A stretch of 64,000 nucleotides of DNA from Elmis aenea (Eukaryota > Arthropoda > Insecta > Coleoptera > Elmidae): assembly GCA_947652605.1 (NCBI GenBank), contig OX393577.1, positions 26,911,466 to 26,975,465 on the forward strand, in the 5' to 3' direction. Made by a program: the position numbers and the translations under genes. The first letter of the stretch is position 1, and each line of letters starts with the position of its first letter. Of this stretch, positions 48,482-60,397 are shown in pieces. Under the pieces are notes generated by a model. The model saw only the letters and a list, made by a program, of their open reading frames with translations. It was not told the origin of the DNA and did not search any database.

Positions 48482-49433
48482 TATACCTGAGCCGGAGATC
48501 AGTTTTACCTCACGTAAGTATCTAGTTTATTTTTGAAATTGCATAGATTTTATTTTCGATTTCAAAATAACCCAATAATTGTAGTAAATGTCAGAAAAAT
48601 ATACATAAAATTGTATTAAAACATATTCAAAACTTTGCTGTATACTGAAATTGCGTCATGATTTTTTTCTCTTAATATAAATAGCACAAATATGATTTTA
48701 AATCAAAATCAGATACTAAATTTTCGCCTCTTTTCAGTCACATAATCATTTAATACGTTTGTTAATATTTTTTGGATTTGGGCGGTAATAATAATCAACT
48801 GTTTAATTTCACATTAAAAACAAAAAATGTCATGGCCCACCAAAAAAACATAAATTATTATGAAATGTAAGAAATATCTTAAATTATTCAATTTTTATGT
48901 GTTTAATTAAGTACAGCTTGGTTATTAATGTAATGGTTTGTTTTTCTTCTCAATGGCCACTTTAAAGTTAATAAACTCAATAATATTATACTAACTTACC
49001 TACTTTACAAGATAAACCTAACAACCCATACATCAATGAAACGAGAAAATATCCTATTTAAAAAAAAAAACCATACCCAAGTATGGTTGCCATTTAAAAA
49101 AAGTCAAGTTTGTCTTATATCTCAAAAATTAAGTGTGCCATGACGTTTTAGATATTTTTTCCAATTATTCGTAAAACTATCTACAGGAATCATTTTATAA
49201 TTTGATTTTATCGTATGTGGCTATGGAACAAATTACCGTTGAAAAAATGGTCTTTTTTTAATTTTTCAAAATATTTAAAAAAGTTGAAAGTGTAGGTCAA
49301 AGCCATACGGCACTGAATTCGTCTTTAAATTCTGCCCAACTTTGCTAATTTAACCGACTTTGTAACTTTTATAATAACAGAGTTACCCATGCAACACATG
49401 TAGATTATTGTCACCCTGTCTAGGTTCCACTGC
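48482..49433. other. No gene; one further CACCCTGT end
   Basis: GTCACCCTGTCTA at about 49410-49422 is a right-end-like terminus. The preceding 300 bp (TCGTATGTGGCTATGGAAC etc.) look like the family's anonymous arm. Confidence 0.4.
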
Positions 49434-49679
49434 GAGGGTCTCATATCAGAGGGGCGGCGTATGCGCCAAAAATACAAAAATGGAGATTCTTCCCCAAAAA
49501 TGTGTTAAACTGAAGAAAAAAATATAAATCTTTGTATGTCAGATAAATCAACACATTTTGATATACGTATAAGCAGGAACAGAATTGAAGTGATTGCATA
49601 AAAATTGAATTTACAGGAAGTCTCTTTTCTTGAACAATTTTACAGATGACTCATACGCCCCTCTGATATGAGACCCTTG
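49434..49679. repeat. Short inverted-repeat element
   Basis: AGGGTCTCATATCAGAGGGG near 49434 is mirrored by CCCCTCTGATATGAGACCC ending at about 49677. 246 bp, with GGCGTATGCG / CATACGCCC continuing the arms. No target duplication could be defined. Confidence 0.65.
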
Positions 49680-49742
49680 ATTGTACATCAAAAATTTCAA
49701 ATATATTTTTGTGGTATTTTATAAAGCTTTTTGTACCTCTTA

Positions 49743-50202
49743 GGGCCGTTATTATAAACGACGAATAAGTAGTTTACTCGTGGAGTAAAATTTACTTCCG
49801 GAATAAATAGCTATTTTGAGTATTATAAACGTCAGTTAAATTTACTTGCCAAGTAAATCCCCGAAGTTAACTAACCTCTGATAAACCACGGGATAAATTT
49901 TAACTGTCAAATAAACATAACTCTACTTTTTCATGTCAACTGCTTAGTAAATGTGACATAATAATAATTATAAAAGGTAAGTAATAAATAATATTACATA
50001 TAAGAATATCGCATATACCTACACACGATTTATGAATTTATGAGGTTGTGTTTGTTTATTTATCACTTTAATTAGTTATTTCACGGTTAACTATTTATTC
50101 TGCAATTTTCGTTTATAATAGCGGGAATAAATTTACTCGCCAAGTAAATTTATTTGAAGGTTAGCTATTCGACTATTTAACTGACGTTTATAATAACGGC
50201 CC
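49743..50202. mobile_element. Harbinger-type MITE
   Basis: GGGCCGTTATTATAAACG and CGTTTATAATAACGGCCC are exact inverses flanked by TTA (49740-49742, 50203-50205). Subterminal repeats of the TTTACTTGCCAAGTAAAT type. 460 bp, non-coding. Confidence 0.88.
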
Positions 50203-50205
50203 TTA

Positions 50206-51628
50206 ACGTTAATGCAATTAGTTAGGGTTATTTTTTATAAAATCGAGATTTTCGAGAGGTGGTATGAACATTGAGACACCCAGTTTATTTTGCTGTTAAT
50301 TTAGATCGGTAACAAAAGAGTGCGCATTTTTTCTCATCTTATCTATACATAATTGGAAATAAAGCAATATTTGTGTTTCAAATATATTCAGTTGAATGTT
50401 TTTGTTTTTAAATTTAAACACGAAGCTTGAAGAGGCAAAAGCACCATCGCTGACTTTTTTATTTTTGAAGTTGCAAAGCCGATTAAATTAGCTACGAAGT
50501 ATTCTTTTGTTCGCTTAGGAACGTTATATAGCGTGGAACGTAGCGATTTTAAAAATAAATAGTGCTCCATCACGAACATTATGTTTTTTAATTAGAAACT
50601 TATTAAAACTTTCTCTAAACGTACCTCTTGTAAAGAACTGCCCTACTGCCATAGTTTAAAATATTAATTTTCACTGTTACATAGTAGGCCAGTATAACAC
50701 AATTTTTATTACAAAGAAACTGCACTGTGTAAAACGTTCTTTTATTACAACCTACGTAGATCATTTCGTTATTATATTTTCAGTCAGATTAGTGATAAAA
50801 TTTCAGTTTGCGGTAGTCGATAATTAATACCCAAAATATTAATAACTTTGAATAGCAACAACAACTACAATAATCCTAAACAGTTTGGAGTTAAATAAAC
50901 TAAAATATACTTGTGTTAAAACGATTGCTATATTCAAGTCTCGAAGATGAGCTGTATCAATCACGAATACCAATAATAGAAATAGCTCAATTATGCGATC
51001 GAAAATCAACTAAAGCAATGGAGAACTTGCTTATTTACAATCTGGATAATAACACAAGGTTAGATAATTCAATAAAATTGCAAATTACGACAAACAATTC
51101 AGTATAATAAACGATAATTATTATTGTTACGTTAATAACGGTACTAAAGACGCAAATATGTTCCTTATATTCCCGTACCTTAGTTCAATAGTCTGAAAAA
51201 TTACTGGAGAGATCACAAATGAGCAATTAAACTTGAAATACGCATAAGTAGCGCTAACCGTTTTATAATTTTTTTCCATGCATCGTTGAACAGTTATTAA
51301 ATATCGTAACCGAGCGATATGAATAAAAATCAATAAATAACGGTACAGATATCGTATAGAATTGTGTTGTATACGTTTATTCATGTGGCAATTGTGTAAA
51401 AGTTCTACTCGTTAATGCATTCAGGCATTTACCTTTTCATGATCGCTTTAAATGATGTTTTATTGGACATTTTTCTTTGACTGATAGGAGCCGCGTAATT
51501 ATACCGATGTAGCCATGCGAAATGCTTTTGGATATTTTTTACTTTATCGCCCTTTATTATATAACTGAAAAATTTCCATTCCCGTCACACAAATCAGAAA
51601 GAGAAAAAAAGCCTCATCGCGCTTAATG
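50206..51628. other. No gene identified
   Basis: GACACCCAGTTTATTT near 50275 may be a decayed repeat end. At 50430-50565 both strands are open for about 45-60 codons with mixed composition, but no family was recognised. Confidence 0.4.
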
Positions 51629-51636
51629 ATTTTATG

Positions 51637-52770
51637 CAGGGACTAAAAACGAAAAAAATTCCGTTCGTTTCTGTTCGGAACGAAAACGAAATATATCGTT
51701 TTCGTTCTTTTCGTTCTAACCGAAAAAAATCTTTTTTCGTTTTCGTGAACCGAAATAATAACGGTTAAAACCGGTTTTGCAATATTTTTTTGTCGTCAAA
51801 AAATTAATATTTTTTCTAGTCACCACAATATTTGCGTCTCAACTAAAAATAAACGATGACGATGGGGTTTGATGCTCACGGACAGCATATTTTAGACTGG
51901 CGAACCATCGCATCGCCATATTAAATTTACCAAATCGTTAAACACATTAACATTTAACCATTTTATTAAGTTTAACACCCGTAAGGTGCAAAAACGCAAC
52001 GTGATTAGGTTAAATTAGACACGATCTTTATCTAAAAATATTAAAATGTAGCAATTGCTGTTTTAAATTTGTTTTAGTACTAAAAATTTATGCATTTGAA
52101 TTAAATAAGATCCTCCTGTAATTAGGTATTTAAAAAGACAAAAGAATGAATTCAAGTGGATAATTTACTAAATGTTATAACAAAAAAAGATATTAAAAAA
52201 AACTTATATTAACTTTAAATATACTTTAACTTTATAGTTTGTACATACCATACAACATACATTTTCACATTCCGTTAAATCTTACTAGCAACACATCTTC
52301 CAATAAATCTTCTTTTACAATAGTCCTTTTCGAAGTAAGAATAAATTTTACTATTATTATGTCTAAACGCAAATAAAACATACACATTGATAATATATAT
52401 CCAATCAAGTGTATATTCTATATTGATGATCTAAAAAACAAATTAGAAATAGAGAATATCTGTACCGTTAATTGCGTTAAACGAAATTGCATATTCACGT
52501 AAACATATGGAGAAAAGTGAAGCTCACTTATTTCAAGTGAGATTTTTTACTGCCTCGTGGAGTCTCCCCAGCACAGAAGGTAAATTCGCGTTTGTGTTTA
52601 ACAAATAACATTGAAATAGCGACAAAACCGGTTAAAACCGGTTTTGGAAAATATTTATTTCGTTTTCGTTCTTGAACGAAAAATAATAATTTCGTTTTCG
52701 GTTTCGTTTTCGTTCTTAAAAAAATTTCGGTTAATTTCGTTTAACGTTTTCGTTCCGTTCTCAGTCCCTG
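51637..52770. mobile_element. hAT-type element
   Basis: CAGGGACTAAAAACGAA and TCAGTCCCTG ends are flanked by exact ATTTTATG duplications (51629-51636, 52771-52778). Long subterminal tracts of CGTTTTCGTTC / GAACGAAAACG and AACCGGTTTT occur on both sides. No clear transposase frame. Resembles the fragment at 13504. Confidence 0.85.
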
Positions 52771-52778
52771 ATTTTATG

Positions 52779-55700
52779 TGCATATTTTTTTAAACCTACA
52801 AAATATCATTCAGTGCTCAGAAAAATACAAAACAAATTAGATTTACTTCTATATCTGCACATTCATAGAAAAAAGAGTTTGATTTAAAACAATCAAGAAC
52901 CTTGGTGTTTTATACGTACTTGGAAAAAACCCATTTAGGTAAGCTCAGTTTAGATTCAGGTACTGTCACCGTGTCATAAGAAACATTTAAAAAGGGTTTT
53001 TTAAAGTAATCAAATCATGTTAAAAAACTGACAATTTTTGATTTAACAACACTATCTTGTTCCGAAAAAAAATGACGGTATATTCGTTTTTATACAGTAT
53101 ACAGTTACATCGATTTTCTGTTGTTTTTTGTGATGGGGTCTAATAAACATTGTGTAGTTTACATTTAGATTTTGTTTTGGAATAGTATACTGCATATATT
53201 TTCTACCAGTTAGGGTCCTGATGCGCAGCACAGTGGCAAAGTAAAGGGGGAAGGGATGGCGAGGGTTCGTGGAAAACGGGCTGACAGTAGTCAGCTGGGC
53301 TGAATGCTATATTCACCCCAGTTGTGTGTGCTTGGAACTTTTTTCGACCCCTACGCCCGCCTATATCAAACACCAACAACAAAACATTAAGGTAAGCTGT
53401 ACAATTACTCTTTGCACCGATATAGCGTAAAGAGTTAATCAGAAACACCTCCGCTTTCTTAAAACCAACGAAAAACGTCAGCTGATCATTACCTGAGATC
53501 AGAAATATAAATATATCAAAAAATCAACTGCCAAGAATTATATAACAAAAAAATATTTAAGCGCAAGTTCGAAAGACGTTAAAGAAACTCACCAAAGTTT
53601 CCCAAACGTGTAATTCTTTGTTTTAAAAGTAGTTTCTTTGTTCATTCAATGGGAGCAATTCAAAACAAGCGCCCGGATCGATGATGCAACATCGTGGGTC
53701 GAAAAAGGACAGCTACATGTTTAGACTGAAATAGGGAGAGGATAATTATTTACGCACAACCTCGAACTCGGTTCACAAGTTCGGATGGACGGACAAGAGC
53801 ACCGTTCGTTTTAAAAAGACCCATCTTTTAGCAGACATACGGCCTGGCAGTAACAAATGGCAACAATCAGTCATGAAAATGAAGGTGTACCTATAACTCG
53901 AATATCACGATGAAACTATTCTTGAGCTTGACGTGAAACGTGACCATGACATTTTTGATTCGACAAGACACAACTAGAGGATTTATATTAAGTTACAATA
54001 TCTCATTGTTTCATTAATTCAAAACTAGTTTAAAATGACGAAGGTGATTGAATTATAACATTATAAAAACATGATCTTAGTAATCTGTATACAGATTCAT
54101 ATATATTTTATTATCTAGTTATAAAGAGAATTTCTAAGCGGCTGTATTTTTTCAATATACATTCTCCCCTTTGGCTCCATTAGCCAGAACGAATTCGGCG
54201 TTAAAATGCATTTAAACCTTGAAAATCTGTTTTTAACTACAATGATCTAATATTTATAAACATTGTTATTGGTTTTATTTTCATAAATGTTTGCTCTAAG
54301 ACCGATTTCAGTTTAATGCAAAATAAGTAATCGTAAAACTAAACATTTTTATGTAGATACGTACAGCAGAAAACATGTCACGTGTCGCTGTTATAACAAT
54401 TACACTATCTCTCCTGTAATAATGTGGCTGATGTGTTTATGATGATAACGTCAGAAAAAATGTTTATCTAATGGGGTGGATGTATCACTTTCTAGGCGGA
54501 AAGTTTGCTTAAAGCAAACATTTGGAAACGTGTTTCAGATACAAAAACGTTTGTTTCTGCATTAACCTTTCAACTGATAACGGAAAACAGGTACAGTACA
54601 CTGCAGAAATTTAAGCAGAAAACATAAATAGTTGTTTATTGCACAGCTTTTCTTGAACTGATAAGATTTTGATGTTGTCCCAACTTTTATCCATTAAAAG
54701 CTCAACTCTATACTAGACATAAAAGATGCCAATTAATTTGAAAAATAATTAGTGTACTCGAGTAAATAGCAAACAACTTAGCGGATACAGTAGTATTTAA
54801 TAATACCCTTCGATGTTTAAAACCAGTATCTAGTAGTAATATGAATCTATTAGTATTTTACTTACAGGATATTTTAGGCGTTTCTTAATGACCCAACACT
54901 TGTTTATTATTAACCACTATCATTTTAAAAGGAAATCAATCTTATAAGGCGAAGGAAATTATAAATCTTTTTTGTTCTATTAATCTTAATTACTGTAAAT
55001 TATTATTGCATGGTGAACGCTTAAAAAATATTAGCAGTATCAAAAGGTTAGAAGAGAAATAACAAAAAGTAACTCAAATATGGCTTCAGATAGAAAAAGT
55101 GTTGTGGTCATTGCATTTCAACACTCTGGATTAACATTAAATGATTTCATTAACAGTTTTACGTGCATAAAAAACATGTGCAAAAATGTTTTTTCTTCGA
55201 GAATTGTTGTAGTCAATGCCGATATACTAAAATCTATCTTTAAGAAAAAACGATGTTTTCATATATTATGTAGTACCATCGAGCGGGTGCGTTGCTTATT
55301 TTTTACAAGATAGGGCGCGTGGCGTACTTTGTCCATATAGCATCTTGAAAAGCTACTAACTTCTGTCTTCATCTGTGTTTGATAGTATTATAGGTTTATT
55401 AATATTAATATGTTCAATTATGTTTCACAAATACATTTTATTTCTTCATAAAACAAATTATATTTCCAAAAATGTTTTAATAGTTCAACACACAAATTTA
55501 AATAACAGTTATAAAAAACTCTCTTTATTAATCTAAATTACATTCTTCAACACTACATGTTTGATAAATATACGTGGTTTTGACAGGACTTTTGCAAGTA
55601 AATTGAATGCAAGAATCATATTGTTTCCTACAGAATTAAATTAATAAAGTATTACTAGCACCCTACTACAGATTTTCGAATTAGGACAACGTACTCGATT

Positions 55701-57359
55701 GGAAGTCAAAGTGACTCTGAAGGAATACACCAAGATTTTTACGATTAGATCTACACGCAGTGTTCGCATTAAATTTAATAAAATTTGTGTTGGGGTTAAG
55801 AACGTTTACATTTTGAGATATGCAATATTTACCTAGACATAATATGTATTATTTTGTAGGCTTAATTTATTACTAGGCTACAAGGCATATTTTTACGGTG
55901 GAAGCGAAATTTGGAAGTGTATCTTAAAGATTCAGGCAAGCGATTTTAGAGCAAGAAAACTACTATTACGTAAGTTAAACTGTATTACAATTTAAATAAA
56001 CAAACAGTGTAACAATCATACTCAGGTTAGGAACGTTGTTTCAATAAAACTCAAGAACAGATAGAGACAAGCAATTGTCAGATCTGGATAACTAAGAAGT
56101 AAGATGTTTTATAAAAACTGGCATCGATTAAATTGTTTAGAATAGCGTAGTTAATTGTCAATGCGTTCTCAATTTTTTATCTCTTTGTTCTTTTTGCTGA
56201 TAATTGTTAGCGACTGCGTCGCGAATTTTAGGAATAAAATGGATAGTTCATATATAAAACTAATATTAAAATAAGTTAAGCTGAACTGCCCAGTTTGGAA
56301 TGCAAAATACAACTTAACTTAAGAACTCTGCCTCTGCAGGCACCGATACCAATCGTGTTTACATAAACATTTAACCCTTACGGCCTAATATTTATTATCC
56401 TTAACATCTAGTTATAGGGCCTCGGCTTGAATATATGCCGAAAATTATGTGGTGAAGCTGGGCGACTCGTCAAAACGCTAATAAAATGATATTCCTATAC
56501 CTTAACATGCACCAAAACAACAAGCTTCATTTACTTACAGTCGTAATAACGTTAACAAAAATGATACAAAGAGCGGTGTTGCTACACAAAAAATCGTCAG
56601 AATCGTGAAACGCCAAGTTCCAACAAATTTCGATATCTGTGTTTGTCTTTAAAATTGATGATATAAAACATACTGTGTGCGCTCTATTTGAGTTGTTCGT
56701 TAGAAATATTTACTCAGTTTATATTACCGAAACAAACACTTAAATATAGCACCGCTCATAATTTTAATCTCGGCGGCGTAGTTAAGATATTGTGGGTGAA
56801 ACAGTTTTAAATAACTTCGAGTTATTAGGTTACTACGCCTGAAAAACGTTCGCGTTTTGTGACTTACATACACGCAGCAGTAAAACGCCTTTATTTGACA
56901 AACAATCCTAAACAAAGAATAGTTAGTAAATATTTTAAAATGGTTTACGGCTGTTTGAAAGTGATTATTAACATTTTTCACTTCCTTGTAATAATATTAT
57001 TCAGTCAGCGTTGCGGTGTAGTGCTTGGAGACAACCATCATCTGTTTTTCCCGTTATTTTTAATTGTTATAAAAGTAAAGTGTAAATAAGGCAAATTTGT
57101 GTTAATTGTAAATCGTAACTATTGTGTTAATTGTAAATCGTAACTATTATGTCATTTGCAGAAACTGTTTGTTTGAAGTTATTCAACTGTTACATACTAT
57201 GATGGAAGCATAATGAATTGTACTGTCAATTAGATCATTATCCATCACGTTAGCCATGAAATGAATTACGTCGACCTGTCGCATTAAGCGTGTATAACAG
57301 GCAGTAACTTATATGAACATTCATTTTTCGAATCTATTCAAATTAAGTACACGGGTAAA
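52779..57359. other. Long interval without a recognised gene
   Basis: AT-rich with a few less AT-rich patches (53210-53380, 53660-53900) that could be regulatory or noncoding exons. TCAGTC initiator-like words occur there on both strands. Short frames at 55080 and 56859 have no recognisable similarity. Nothing is supported as a gene. Confidence 0.4.
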
Positions 57360-57770
57360 TGTTTTTTCTTCGTCCGTCCAGAAAATCAGTTGTATCCGAT
57401 CAAATTTTAGGCTGAAAAATACATCTTTACTGGCCTAGGCCAGAAAGTAATTGGTTGCCATGGTAATGAAGTGTCTTTACCGGCCTAGGCCGGAAAGTAG
57501 CTGGTTGCGTTGTTTTCTTGATTTGCGATGTCAAACAAGCGTCATTATACCACCAAGCGAGTTTTCACCTGTAGTTTGTTAAGTTATTATTTAATCATGG
57601 AAGGTGACAGTGATTTTGGTGTCAGTGGCGGACGCAAAAAAAACCGTTAAGTGTTTTTTAATGGGCTAGTATGCTTTCAGGACTCGCCTACGGCCCGTCC
57701 AGAAACTGCCTACTCGTCCAGTAAAGAACGACTTTCCGGTTTTGTTACGTAAATAACTATAACTAACCAC
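57360..57770. repeat. Element with paired GGCCTAGGCC palindromes
   Basis: Two related blocks (57421-57470 and 57474-57515) each contain GGCCTAGGCC followed by AAAGTA and GGTTGC. An 18-codon frame (57597-57650, MEGDSDFGVSGG) follows. The right part ends TTACGTAAATAACTAT, like the ends of the hairpin elements at 6055 and 33113, so this may be a relative. Borders uncertain. Confidence 0.45.
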
Positions 57771-58884
57771 AAAATGTTAAAAAAAGTTAATTGTAATATT
57801 TTTACACAGGAAATGTTATACAGTTCTGCGCAAAAATATACAGGAAAATATATGGAATTCTATTGAAAGTATTACAATAGAATTTGGTATTTGACTATTA
57901 TCGTATGTTCCGGATTCGATGCGATTTTAAATGGAACGACCTATATTTTTGGATTTCCCTTCAAATTTATTTTCAAAAATGTAAAAGATTATCTGAGCCT
58001 AAAGTTAACCGTTTTCATGAAATTTACATTATTATGAGAATTTTGAGCGAATCAGCACTTTCAAAACTTTTCGACCTATGCATTTTTGACGTTTTAATAA
58101 ATACTAAAGTGGGTTTAACCCGATATTAAAAAATTTATTACAGAATTGGTTTCATTTATTTATTTATTTTTATTATCTGCGCCAAACACGATTTCAAAGC
58201 TATTTTCCGAAATAGTTCTTTTAACAATTTACTTCTTTTCCTGTTTAACGCCAATCGTTTTGCGTGTCTAACGCCATTTTGAATCACATTCTCTTGTGAA
58301 TATACCGTCAGTTCATTTTATTTATCCACAAATAGTAAAATTTGCATATGTTTTTTCATTTAAATTTAGTGCTGTCGGTAATTCTGCCTGCTGTTGAGGA
58401 AAGTACTTTGTATGTCTTATCAATCAAGATTGATGTGAAGAATATTATATCTGATAATGTTCGATGCTTGTCGCTGTTGTACTTGAGAACTTAAAAGCTA
58501 ATGCATGAAAGGTCGGCACAGTATCATCCAAAGGTCGTACATGTCATTATCGATTTAAAATTAAAGATGTCGCCCTTACACTGTAAATGCTATAATACTT
58601 AATGGTTTTTTATATTTATTAATACCTGATATCATGTACTGAAATATGTTCGTGTACATTTATATCGATTATAAATTATGGACATAAAAATTTTAATTTT
58701 TCAACCACTATTTTGAATGTTGTACAATTTTAAACTATTTATTTGTACTTCTAACATATACGTTTCATGATAACTTTTGTTACTAATTGATATTCACACA
58801 AAAAAGTGAAACCAAAATTATTTATTTTGTAACAAATCAATTATTGGTAGAAAAGAAGTAACGTTAGTGTGCATATTTATAGTT
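57771..58884. other. No gene seen
   Basis: AT-rich. An 81-codon frame (57884-58129) is within chance expectation. Confidence 0.4.
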
Positions 58885-59184
58885 TCACGCGTTTTTTATG
58901 ATCTTCTGATCCATTTCTAAACTTAATTTAAACAAAAATACGCCGCTTGTAAATGTAAAACTTACTAATCCGACTGTTGTTTTCTCGTTACTATGGCAAC
59001 CGGATCCGCTTCCTTCTTTCAACAACTTCCGGCCGGAGTAATTATGCGTTAGCCCCTGACTGTTCTGTGGTGTACTTTTAGATATATCAAGTGATAATTT
59101 GAACCACCGCGACAAAGCTGAATTAGCGTGCATTGAAATAAAAAAACGTAAAATTATAATACCAGCAAAATATCTCCAATACAC
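58885..59184 (-). CDS. Hypothetical small membrane protein (doubtful)
   Basis: 99-codon open frame in a patch that is richer in GC than its surroundings. The N-terminus (MYWRYFAGIIILRFFISM) could be a signal or membrane segment. A polar Ser/Gly-rich middle (RKLLKEGSGSGCHSNEK) is followed by a second hydrophobic stretch (VGLVSFTFTSGVFLF) and a charged tail. A minus-strand AATAAA lies about 65 nt after the stop, though such words are common in AT-rich DNA. No family recognised, no splice evidence, and the length is only slightly beyond chance. Confidence 0.25.
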   Translation of the reverse strand: MYWRYFAGIIILRFFISMHANSALSRWFKLSLDISKSTPQNSQGLTHNYSGRKLLKEGSGSGCHSNEKTTVGLVSFTFTSGVFLFKLSLEMDQKIIKNA

Positions 59185-59899
59185 ACAAAAAAATAATCAA
59201 AAAATAGTAATCTATGGACGGATAAATTATTTAATATCGAACTGATTGTACAACAACAAACAAGAAATTTAGTGATGGTATCATTCTAAATAATATAATT
59301 CAATTATTTTGTAGGAAAAAAAATTGTTTTGACGATCGTTTTTTCGTAAAGCTAGTCTGCATTGCTTTAAAACAAACTTTTTTTTGCATGTTTATACAAT
59401 AAAAACACGTTTAAAAATAATATTCCGCTAGTTAATAAAAGTTACAGCGAAAATTCTTAACGATGAGTAATAGAGAATGTTGAAATACACCATAAAAAGT
59501 TAATTATCGATTAAGTAACAGCTGTGAAAATTTTGTGAAAATGCCAAAACTATACCTAAACCAATAACAAACTACAAACAAACAAACGGCAACCGGTTTT
59601 TGTAGAACAAAGAGTAGTGCATATACATATTTGGAATCACTAAAAAACCTTTACGACAGTAAACTTGTTACGCTATCACGTTCACTTTTTTTAAGCTTAG
59701 ATTTGAATTACATCATAACAAGTTAAGATATATCTAAAATGACTTGCAAATTGAAGCATATGTTGCAGACCTTGAAAAGAGTGCTTTTGTCCACACGAAC
59801 AATCTAAAAGCATTTAAAAAAAATTTAAATTTCACTTCTGTTCTTTAATGTAAAGCAATTGAAAATAATCTTTCTACTACCACTAATGTAAATGACTCT
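59185..59899. other. No gene seen
   Basis: AT-rich spacer before the tandem array region. Confidence 0.5.
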
Positions 59900-59925
59900 T
59901 ACCGCACAGCCTGCGTGCATAGTGA

Positions 59926-60319
59926 AAGCTGGATCCACATCAATAAAAATTTATGTTGTATTTTGTATTTCAAATTCAACACAAACATTGGCGGCGCAAA
60001 TTTAAATCTGGTTAAGTATTTTACCACGTAAATAGTTATCTTGTGCGTTGAACGGCCGAATCCACTTATGCACGTTTGTTTATGCAGAACAATGCACTCA
60101 AAATGAAGTCCACATTAACAAGACTGTGCGGCGCAAATCTCTTTGAAGTTGGCTAAAAACCGACAGCACGATGGATAGCGTGCGTTGTTCGTCACGAAAT
60201 TATTTGCGTGCATTTCTATGCGGCGCACAGTCCACACCAACAAAAATTTCGACGCACCCGAGCAAATTTGTGTCAAATACAACGCACAACGCAAATTTTT
60301 ATTGGTGTGGATCCAGCTT
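59926..60319. mobile_element. MITE with AAGCTGGATCCACA ends
   Basis: AAGCTGGATCCACATCAATA and TATTGGTGTGGATCCAGCTT-type inverted ends, interior rich in GCGCAAAT words. It lies within a tandem unit; the exact target duplication is not clear. Confidence 0.65.
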
Positions 60320-60397
60320 AACGCACGGTAAGCAAAACTCACACTTGTCTAGAAAGATCGAAGAAGCCTTATGTCGAACACTGCCTGCATGCATAGT

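Noticed and set aside
50388..50579. Open frames on both strands at 50.4-50.6 kb
   Set aside because: Neither strand gave a recognisable family, and there are no convincing splice sites.
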